From Promethearchaeota archaeon (GTDB lineage Archaea; Asgardarchaeota; Lokiarchaeia; Sigynarchaeales; SOKP01): 7,106 nucleotides of DNA. Positions 1 to 6,100 of this stretch are shown piece by piece. Below the pieces are notes generated by a model, which saw only the letters and a program-made list of their open reading frames with translations, did not search any database and was not told where the DNA came from. A program made the position numbers and the translations under genes. The stretch is from contig JAUXAJ010000267.1 in NCBI GenBank assembly GCA_030620005.1, forward strand, positions 1 to 7,106. Reading direction: 5' to 3'. Every line of letters starts with the position of its first letter. Positions within the stretch are counted from its first letter, which is position 1.

Positions 1-140
1 GGGAAATGAATTCTACCGATGGAATAGCGGGAAGTTAAGCCTTTGGAGAAAGTGTAAGACTCGGCACGATTCCCGAATCTTGTCGAGCTGTTTTCGGTGA
101 ATTAGGAATCCACTTGCTTTATTTAGCTAGTGGTAGTTCA
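1..140 (+). mobile_element. Right end of an IS200/IS605-family (TnpB) insertion sequence
   Basis: The last 30 or so bases have the layout of an IS200/IS605 right end: a GGAATC lead-in, an imperfect hairpin (stem 110-117 CCACTTGC with 126-133 GCTAGTGG, one T-T mismatch, 8-base loop), then TAGTTCA at 134-140. In this family the single-strand transposase TnpA recognises a subterminal hairpin, and the element ends a few bases beyond it without target duplication. The upstream frame also reads like a TnpB C-terminal tail. The body of the element lies to the left of the window, so whether TnpA is present and whether TnpB is intact cannot be judged. The exact boundary is uncertain by one to three bases (140-142). 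Family assignment is from remembered family layout, not a database match. Confidence 0.62.
1..140 (+). ncRNA. 3' part of the TnpB omega-RNA (reRNA) scaffold
   Basis: In IS200/IS605 elements the 3' end of the tnpB transcript is kept as a scaffold RNA that binds TnpB, and the bases just outside the right end act as guide. Here the scaffold would end with the hairpin at 110-133 and TAGTTCA at 134-140, placing the guide from about 141 onward. The 5' end of the RNA cannot be set from the sequence and may lie outside the window. The segment is more GC-rich and more structured than the flanking DNA, as expected for a structured RNA. Whether it is still expressed is unknown. Confidence 0.4.
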
Positions 141-164
141 AAACACGTCAATATTCTTTCTTGA
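3..164 (+). pseudogene. tnpB: Degraded C-terminal tail of TnpB (RNA-guided nuclease), 5' part outside window
   Basis: Reading frame 3 gives STDGIAGS, a stop at 36-38 (TAA), then AFGESVRLGTI, CRAVFGELGIHLLYLASGSS and a stop at 162-164. This looks like the low-complexity tail that follows the RuvC and zinc-finger part of archaeal TnpB proteins (T-D-G-T-A-G, then a G-E-S/D-V-R segment, then an A/E-G-x-x-L-L segment). That the similarity continues past the stop at 36 suggests a nonsense change in the tail. Alternatively the protein naturally ends at 38 and the rest is only the overlapping omega-RNA template. No catalytic residues fall in the window. The assignment rests on pattern memory of the tail and on the adjoining right-end hairpin. 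Confidence 0.35.
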
Positions 165-183
165 AACACAAGATTCAAGAAAG
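156..183. terminator. Perfect 10-bp hairpin between the IS end and the small minus-strand gene
   Basis: CTTTCTTGAA (156-165) and TTCAAGAAAG (174-183) are exact inverted repeats around an 8-base loop. The stop codon of the minus-strand gene (complement of 175-177) lies inside the stem, so the hairpin sits at the very end of that transcript. On the plus strand it is followed by a T-rich run with six T at 191-196, so it could instead stop transcripts leaving the insertion sequence. Archaeal termination depends mainly on T runs, so the hairpin may serve to protect the 3' end. Confidence 0.4.
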
Positions 184-339
184 TTTCCGCTTTTTTACAT
201 ATTTAATTCTGCGGAAAAGATGCAATTCAAAGAGCATGTCATCATTTGGGAATTCCTTTCTAACCTCTTCAATTAATCTCTCTTTTTCTTCATTAGTTAA
301 ATCTAATTCTTCTAAAAGTATTTTTATATCATATAACAT
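175..339 (-). CDS. Small charged helical protein, 54 aa, function unknown
   Basis: This minus-strand frame starts at ATG (complement of 337-339) and ends at TGA (complement of 175-177). GAGGTT, six bases before the ATG, is a good ribosome binding site, and a TATA-like box lies about 45 bases upstream of the start. The product is rich in Glu, Lys, Leu and Arg and looks fully helical: residues 2-12 (LYDIKILLEEL), 15-29 (NEEKERLIEEVRKE), and 34-50 with the segment DMLFELHLFRRI, ending in a basic tail (KKRKLS). No cysteines, signal peptide or membrane segment are present. The acidic front and basic tail suggest a small soluble protein that could bind a partner or nucleic acid, but I do not recognise the family. 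It ends next to the insertion-sequence right end, and the plus-strand frame over the same bases is a shadow. Confidence 0.6.
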   Translation of the reverse strand: MLYDIKILLEELDLTNEEKERLIEEVRKEFPNDDMLFELHLFRRIKYVKKRKLS

Positions 340-381
340 GTTTTAACCTCTATAATTCTGGTGGTGCTAAAATTTCAATGG

Positions 382-391
382 ATTTATATAT
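382..391 (-). promoter_or_regulatory. TATA-like box for the 54-aa gene
   Basis: On the minus strand the bases read AGAGAAATATATAAAT: a purine-rich BRE-like stretch, then ATATATAAAT. With the usual archaeal spacing of about 25 bases, transcription would start near 358-362 and give a leader of about 20 bases carrying the GAGGTT ribosome binding site. The spacing fits, but TATA-like strings are common in DNA this AT-rich. Confidence 0.4.
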
Positions 392-699
392 TTCTCTTAA
401 ATTGATTAATTTTCATTCAATCTCAATTTATAATAAGATAAATTGCTTTATTAAATATTAGGTTGTTAATAATCTAAATTCTGAGAAAAAACTATTAAAA
501 TATGAGATCAGAATGAACTAATCATCTCAACAATATTATCAAGAATAAATATAAAGTGGGTTGGATATACAAGAAGTATTTTAAATGACCATCTAAACGA
601 ATCAATCGAATTTTTGTTAACCTATAGGATTCTTAATAAATCATATTTAATTAGTACTTGGTACTTATACGATTAATTCTTAGACAACGAATTAACCAA

Positions 700-711
700 T
701 TTAAAGAATAT
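700..711 (+). promoter_or_regulatory. TATA-like box for the DUF364 gene
   Basis: TTTAAAGAATAT at 700-711 lies 24-35 bases before the ATG at 735. Normal archaeal spacing would put the transcription start only a few bases before the ATG, giving a nearly leaderless message. That agrees with the lack of a convincing ribosome binding site: the only candidate, AGGT at 716-719, is 15 bases away. A second candidate, CTTATACG around 664-671, would give a leader of about 40 bases. Confidence 0.33.
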
Positions 712-734
712 AATCAGGTCTTAAACCATTAGCA

Positions 735-1553
735 ATGATATTAGAGAAAACGGTTGAATTAATAAACCGAATTTACAAGAATCATGAAATATTACCACCA
801 AAAATCTCTAGAGTTGTTATAGGAATAGGTTTTTCAGGAGTAGAAATTGCTGCTTATAGTTACTCCCCAATTTTAGGATTGGCAAGGACATTTCCAAGCG
901 TGATTAATGAACCTAGTTGCAGTAAAATAGATTTTGCCGGTAAGTTAACGGAAAAATCTCATGTAGAGTTAATGCAATGGTCAATAGGACCACTCAGTTT
1001 AAAAAAGATTATTGGAATTGCCACCTTGAACGCAGTATCTCAACACGTATTGAAAATTATGAACCCATATAAGAAGATTAAGGAAGATTTAATCGATTAC
1101 TTAAACATTGATGGTGGAACGAGAGTAACATTCGTCGGAGCGATAAAACCAATGATCCAAAATGTAAGTAAAAGAACAAATGAAATTACGATCATTGACA
1201 ATAATTTGTTGGAACCTCAATCCTTTAAGAATTATACCATTAAAAATCACATTAATGAACTGAAAGAGGAAGAATTATCGACCGACATTTTATTTTGTAC
1301 TGGTTCAGCACTAATTAATAATACGTTGGAAGAAATTTTAGCACTTTTCAAAAGAAAAGCCCGTTATTTTGTTGTTATTGGTCCTTCGGCTAGCTTAATC
1401 CCTGAAATCCTGTTTCAATACGGTGTTGACATGGTCGGTGGCATGAAAATAATGGATTCAGACGCCACGATAAGAGTTTTACAAGAAGGTGGCGGTATGA
1501 AATATTTTAAACAATATGGAAAAAAGTACAATATTATAAATGAAAAAAATTAA
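735..1553 (+). CDS. DUF364 (putative heavy-metal chelation) domain protein
   Basis: The 272-residue product matches the DUF4213 plus DUF364 architecture. The N-terminal part contains IGIATLNAVSQ (93-103), like the conserved G-[LI]-A-x-[IL]-N-A of the family. The C-terminal Rossmann-like part has VTFVGAIKPM (131-140), LFCTGSALINNTLEEIL (186-202), VVIGPSASLIPEILFQYG (213-230) and VDMVGGMKIMDSD (231-243), then a glycine-rich EGGG (251-254). Length is normal for the family, and no signal or membrane segment is seen, so it is cytoplasmic. Family members are thought to bind metals or a related ligand, but the reaction is not established; possible ligands here include C62, H76, H104, H172 and C188. 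ATG 735 is the only usable start, because the frame has a stop at 711-713 and no other start after it. It is followed by a terminator-like T run and is probably transcribed alone. Confidence 0.85.
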   Translation: MILEKTVELINRIYKNHEILPPKISRVVIGIGFSGVEIAAYSYSPILGLARTFPSVINEPSCSKIDFAGKLTEKSHVELMQWSIGPLSLKKIIGIATLNAVSQHVLKIMNPYKKIKEDLIDYLNIDGGTRVTFVGAIKPMIQNVSKRTNEITIIDNNLLEPQSFKNYTIKNHINELKEEELSTDILFCTGSALINNTLEEILALFKRKARYFVVIGPSASLIPEILFQYGVDMVGGMKIMDSDATIRVLQEGGGMKYFKQYGKKYNIINEKN

Positions 1554-1571
1554 ATAACTAAAATGAATATT

Positions 1572-1611
1572 AAATTTCAACAGATATAACAATCGAAATT
1601 TGTATTTTTTT
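1572..1611 (+). terminator. Hairpin plus T-run terminator after the DUF364 gene
   Basis: AAATTTC (1572-1578) pairs with GAAATTT (1595-1601) across a 16-base loop, and seven T follow at 1605-1611. The position 18 bases after the TAA stop fits a terminator. The T run is the more reliable part, since archaeal RNA polymerase stops at T runs; the hairpin is weak. Confidence 0.45.
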
Positions 1612-1656
1612 AAATCTAAAATTAGAATTACAATAAAAAGAGGAAGAATGAGCTAA
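1609..1656 (+). promoter_or_regulatory. Probable promoter and ribosome binding site of GTPase 1, with a two-codon upstream ORF
   Basis: TTTAAATC at 1609-1616 is a TATA-like box whose expected start point (about 1638) leaves a leader of about 19 bases. That leader carries GAGGAAG (1640-1646), a ribosome binding site 10 bases before the ATG at 1657. Between them, ATG-AGC-TAA (1648-1656) forms a two-codon reading frame whose stop directly abuts the real ATG in the same frame. The TATA-like box overlaps the T run of the preceding terminator. Confidence 0.35.
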
Positions 1657-2205
1657 ATGTCTGAATTTGAACATATTTATAAAAAAAAATTGATCCTAGC
1701 AGGACCGGCAGCAGTTGGCAAAACGTCGCTTTTACGTAGGTTTGTAGAAGGGACATTTTCGATGGGCTATAAAATGACAATAGGAGTGGACTTTTTAACA
1801 AAAGAGGTTAAATTAGCCCCCGATTTAGTAAACTTAACAATCTGGGATATTGGGGGACAGAAACGGTTTAAGACTTTACGCCGCAAGTTTTACGACGGTG
1901 CTCATGGTGCTTTATTAGTTTTTGACCTTGCGAGAGCGGATACATTCGCACAAATGAAGAATTGGCTTACAGAATTCCACCAGTTTGCCGGAGAACAGGT
2001 TCCTTTTTTATTAATTGGAAACAAGAAGGATTTAATCAAGGACACTGGTGAAGTCATAAAGAAAAAGGAAGCGAAAGCGTTTGCTGAAAAGCATGGAAGC
2101 CTGTATATTGAAACCTCGGCAAAAACAGGCGATAATGTCGAAAACGCCTTCTTAGAATTAACAAAAATAATGCTACAAAATGCTTTGGATAAGACTGAAA
2201 CATGA
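1657..2205 (+). CDS. Rab/Ras-like small GTPase 1
   Basis: This is a complete 182-residue Ras-superfamily G domain that should bind and hydrolyse GTP as a molecular switch. All five motifs are present: G1 GPAAVGKT (16-23), the G2 switch I threonine T41 in TIGVDF (41-46), G3 WDIGGQ (63-68) with the catalytic-position Gln68, G4 NKKD (122-125) and G5 ETSAKTG (152-158). TIGVDF is the Rab-type switch I signature (RabF1), while D-I-G-G-Q resembles Arf more than the Rab W-D-T-A-G-Q. The C-terminus (LDKTET) has no cysteine, and there is none in the whole protein, so there is no prenylation; the N-terminus has no Gly2 for myristoylation. Membrane attachment would therefore need a partner. Such GTPases are greatly expanded in Asgard archaea, which drives the lineage call. 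The paralogue lies 222 bases downstream. No GAP, GEF or roadblock/longin protein is in the window. Confidence 0.93.
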   Translation: MSEFEHIYKKKLILAGPAAVGKTSLLRRFVEGTFSMGYKMTIGVDFLTKEVKLAPDLVNLTIWDIGGQKRFKTLRRKFYDGAHGALLVFDLARADTFAQMKNWLTEFHQFAGEQVPFLLIGNKKDLIKDTGEVIKKKEAKAFAEKHGSLYIETSAKTGDNVENAFLELTKIMLQNALDKTET

Positions 2206-2222
2206 AATTTTACTAAATCCTA

Positions 2223-2228
2223 TTTTTT
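2223..2228 (+). terminator. T-run terminator after GTPase 1
   Basis: Six T at 2223-2228 follow the TGA stop (2203-2205) by 17 bases, inside an AT-rich stretch with no clear hairpin. A T run at this distance is typical for archaeal genes and suggests that GTPase 2 has its own promoter. Confidence 0.35.
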
Positions 2229-2427
2229 AGAAAATTAAAAGAAGAAAACCACTAGGAGAACATGCCTTTGTGAAAACTCTGAATAATAGAATAATAATTC
2301 AATCATGATTTCTTAATTAAATAAATTTAATTACGTGAACTCTAAAATAATTATAAATTAGAAAAAAACTTTCTTATATTCTATTAAGAATAATAAAAAA
2401 TCATTATTAAAAACCGTCGTACCAAAC

Positions 2428-2943
2428 ATGCATAAATATGTGTTTAAGGTCATACTTATCGGTCCTGGCGCGGTAGGAAAGACCAGCCTTCTATTCAGGT
2501 TTGTAGAAAATAAATTCATGTTAAAATACAAGCAAACTATCGGAGTAGACTTTACATCGAAGATCGTGGAATATTCCGAGAACTTGACGGCAAAACTTCA
2601 ATTATGGGATATTGGAGGGCAACAAAAATATGAATTTTTGAGGAGCAGTTTTTTCGAAAAAGCTGACGGAGCTCTAATAGTTTTTGATCTATCCCGAGAA
2701 CACACATATTATGAGATTGCACATTGGTTTTCTGAAATGCAAAAATATGCTGGAGAGATTCCATTTGTACTTATTGGAAATAAAATTGATTTAATCGATA
2801 ATCTTGAGCAATCATCCGAACACCAAGAGGCGAAAATATTTGCTAAAAAAGAAGGCGGGTATTACATTGTAACTTCCGCAAAAACAGGCATCAGCGTTAA
2901 TGATGCTTTTTTTGAGCTCACACGAAGAATGACTAATCGTTGA
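2428..2943 (+). CDS. Rab/Ras-like small GTPase 2 (paralogue of GTPase 1)
   Basis: This 171-residue G domain aligns with GTPase 1 along nearly its whole length with one single-residue gap, about half identical by eye. Motifs: G1 GPGAVGKT (12-19), switch I T37 in TIGVDF (37-42), G3 WDIGGQ (60-65) with Gln65, G4 NKID (118-121) and G5 TSAKTG (149-154). It is a compact G domain that ends right after the last helix (ELTRRMTNR), with no hypervariable tail and no cysteine, so it should not be lipidated. The start is ATG 2428: the frame is open back to a TAG at 2359-2361 but contains no other ATG, GTG or TTG. No ribosome binding site precedes it, so the message may be leaderless or nearly so, with AT-rich bases around 2391-2412 in the right place for a TATA box. 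The difference in translation signal from GTPase 1 suggests separate control. Partner and target are unknown. Confidence 0.93.
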   Translation: MHKYVFKVILIGPGAVGKTSLLFRFVENKFMLKYKQTIGVDFTSKIVEYSENLTAKLQLWDIGGQQKYEFLRSSFFEKADGALIVFDLSREHTYYEIAHWFSEMQKYAGEIPFVLIGNKIDLIDNLEQSSEHQEAKIFAKKEGGYYIVTSAKTGISVNDAFFELTRRMTNR

Positions 2944-3006
2944 AAAATCTTTTCCCTTAAATTTTCGATAATATAACGTGTTTGATATGGAATGTCTCTC
3001 ACGATA

Positions 3007-3039
3007 TTTTATTTTCTTTATCAATTTTTTTCTTATCTT
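3007..3039 (+). terminator. Pyrimidine-rich terminator after GTPase 2
   Basis: The stretch 3007-3039 is almost all T with some C and includes T runs of four, four and seven (3025-3031). It lies about 65 bases after the GTPase 2 stop and before the convergent helicase gene. Multiple T runs without a hairpin are the usual archaeal terminator form. Confidence 0.45.
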
Positions 3040-3140
3040 AATTAAATCCCGCCTGAGGAATGAGAGAAATTCTAAAAGTTCTCCGCGAAGATAATTAGGG
3101 GAGGTATAGTGCTGAATGCCATTGGGTTCAAATCCTATTT

Positions 3141-6100
3141 TTAAAAATTTACAAATTTAATTATCGCAACTGCTATAATATTAGCATAAAACTTAGCAAT
3201 ATTTTTTTTAATCATCTCATTTTTAAAATCCTCGTATTCAAAAGAAAGCTCATCAAGTTTCATTTCAATTTTTTTGATGTCTTTTTCAATAAAATTAATT
3301 TCTTCTTCTAATTGTTTGATTTTTTCTAGTTTTTTCAGTTTCTTTTTCTCATCATCTAAGTTGCTAATATTTTGTTTTTGTCTTTCAGTTGGTCTTTTTT
3401 CAGCTTTTCTTTCCAATTTTAATTTTAAAGATTTGAGTTTAATGTTCAAAACATTTCTTTTATGAGAATATATTTTCTTCTTTTTATTTTGCTCTTGATT
3501 AAAAATTTTATCATTTAAGGTTTTTATTTCTTGTTTCCAAGTAGTAGTTCTTAATTTTACGAGATTTTTTGCTTTTAGGATCAAGCTATTATAAATGGTC
3601 TTGTTAAATTTAGTTTTTACATACATTTTTTGCTTAAATTGAAATATTTTGCTGAGATTTTCAATGTCTAAAATAAATTCTATTAGATTCTCAATTTCAT
3701 TTCCCTTTTTATCAATAATAATGGAAGAAATTTGATTTTCAACAATATATCCTTGAAATTTTACATCAAAAATAAAAAGCCATATATCATCAAGCTTAGT
3801 AATGATTGAGTTTAACATTTTAGGTAATGAATTTCTCTTGACTTGTAATACGGTAAAAGTACCCAAAAATGATGGATTCCTACAATAGTCTAAGATTGCG
3901 TTAATTAAAGGGTGTCCTAACGCAAAAAAATCGATTTCTTCTTTTTTTCGGGCTAAATCGATGTTAAATGTTCCAAAATATTTTTGTTGAATTTCATGCT
4001 TTAGGTGTTTGAACAAATCATTTTTTACGATAATTTTTGTTTTAAATTTTTCTCCATTTTGCTTTAAATCTTTTAATATACCATATTTTGTTCCATTCGA
4101 GTCAAAGAAGAATTTTATTAATTGATGTAATTCGTTATGACTCAGTTTAACATCTTCACATGATGCTAATGATGTAATTAGTCCATTTGCACTAAATGAC
4201 TTCTTATCAATCATCAAATCGTCCAATTGCATCTCAATTTCTCTTGCTTTTTTAACTTGGTCGTCTAACATTCTGTAAAATTCATTAAGTTTTTTCCTTT
4301 TTTCTGTCTTGTTTTCAGTAAAGATTAGATCTTTAATGTCCTTTTCTATTATTCCGATAATTGGTTCTAAGAGCCCTATAGATTCTTCAAAGAGGTTGAT
4401 TCTTTTATTTAAAGCAAATACGATGTCTGTTTCGATTGTACCATCTATGAAAAAATTATAGATATAGATCTCTCTAGCTTCTTGGCCAATCCTGTCCAGT
4501 CTTCCAATCCTTTGTTCTAATCTCATGGGATTCCAAGGCAAGTCGTAATTGACTAGAATTCTACAAAATTGAAAGTTCCTTCCTTCGCCTCCAATTTCGG
4601 TTGAAACTAGTATAGCAAATCTATTACTTGTTCGAAATTTTTCAACATTAGCGTCTTTTTCCTGTTGGTTCAATCCACCATAAAATGTTTCAACGTGAAA
4701 TCCTTCTTTTTCTAATTCCTTTTTTAAAAAAAACAGAGTATCTACGAATTGGGTGAAAATTAGTGTTTTTTCTCTTGGATTTTGATCATGGATTTGCTTT
4801 AAAATTTCTAATAATTTTTCCGATTTGGAATCGTGAGATATATTGGTTAATTTATCGCAGAATTCTCTTAAGATCTTTTCCTGATTCAAGGTATTTATTA
4901 AGCTCATATCGATTTTTCCGTTAATTCCTGAATCAATAATTTCATCTTCATATTCATGGTCGTAATATTCAAGGTCCTCGCTTGATGTTTCCTTCCAGTC
5001 ACCCAAATTTTTAAAACGCTCAATTTGTTCCAATCTACGTTCCAAGCTTTTTAAAATCGCGTGTTTTGAGCTGGTTAATAGTTTTTGTAATGTAGTAATT
5101 ACGAACCCAAGTCCAATCCTTTCTTTTTTGTTAATTGATTCTTGATATGTTTTAGCTAGATACAACCTAATTTCGTTATAAACATCTAGTTCTTGTTTAG
5201 AGGGTTCAACCATCATTGTTTTAGCTATTCGCTTATTTTGGAACTCTTTTGGAAATACTTTTTTTTTTCGATTTCTTATTATAAATTTGGATAAAGTATG
5301 GTCCGCTTCTATTTTTTTCAACAAATTTTTCTTAAAAGGGTTAGTTTTAATTTCTTTTAAGATCTCATCGTCTTCTTTCTTAATCTTCACGTATTTAAGT
5401 TTTTTTAACAGTTTTAAAGTATTCTTTACTTCGAATGTGTTTAGTTTGCTAATTTCTCGAACATTTGTAGTTAGTAAATTGATTAATGGCATGTTTTTTC
5501 GAAAATGTTCGAAATCAGAAAAATTTTCAAACGCTTCAGGATGGATTAACTCGATTAAGGAATATAAATCAAACGAGTGTAATTGTAAAGGGGTTGCTGT
5601 TAGAAGGAGCAAACTCTGACAATTTTGACTCATTTTCTTAGCAAGCGTATAACTTAACGTTTCTCTATAATTTCTTGTGGATGCATTGATTGAATATCGC
5701 CTAAGATGATGAGCTTCGTCAAAAATGACAATATCCCAAGAGATTTGAGACAATAATTCACGATATTTTGGATTTCGCGCAAATTGGAGCGAACAAATAA
5801 TTAAATTATCGTAATAAAAAGGATTTCGAAGCAATGCAGAGAATTTACGACTTCCTCTTTTCTTTAAATTCTTAAACTTTTTTCCATCGTATATAACGAA
5901 TTCCACGTTAAATTTGTTTTTCATTTCAAATTCCCATTGGTGAGCTAAAGTAGCCGGAACTATAATTAGTATCCTATCAGCGAGATTTCTAGCCATCATT
6001 TCTTTAATATATATTCCAGCTTCGATAGTCTTGCCGAGCCCCACTTCGTCAGCTAATATTAACTTCGGAAAAAATTCTTCAGATAATCGATGTGCTACAT

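Larger units (their letters stand above)
340..734. other. AT-rich intergenic region between divergent genes
   Basis: This region separates the minus-strand 54-aa gene from the plus-strand DUF364 gene and should hold both promoters. Besides the two TATA-like boxes listed separately I see no RNA gene or insertion sequence. A short direct repeat, GTACTTG-GTACTTA, lies at about 656-669. A plus-strand frame stays open from 506 to a TAA at 674-676 but has no ATG or GTG start; it is described in the findings. Confidence 0.5.

Noticed and set aside
161..346. Plus-strand frame of 61 codons over the small gene
   Set aside because: It has no ribosome binding site, a serine/phenylalanine-rich composition typical of an antisense shadow, and lies opposite a better-supported minus-strand gene.
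735..2943. A single operon of DUF364 and both GTPases
   Set aside because: Gaps of 103 and 222 bases contain T-run terminators and TATA-like boxes, and the genes differ in translation signals, so separate transcripts are more likely.
2552..3024. Two minus-strand 70-codon frames over GTPase 2 and its 3' side
   Set aside because: They are antisense to a complete conserved GTPase and have no motifs or start signals of their own.
3071..3145. Complete tRNA gene using the GGGTTCAAATCC T-arm
   Set aside because: A 6-of-7 acceptor pairing can be drawn (3071-3077 with 3139-3145), but there is no D-arm, no anticodon stem of five pairs, T at position 8 is missing, and the acceptor is only A and T. Kept only as a T-arm-like motif.
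3274..3465. Plus-strand frame inside the helicase coiled-coil coding region
   Set aside because: The run of F and S residues is the mirror of lysine/glutamate-rich codons on the other strand; a shadow. The plus frame at 5287-5619 is rejected for the same reason.
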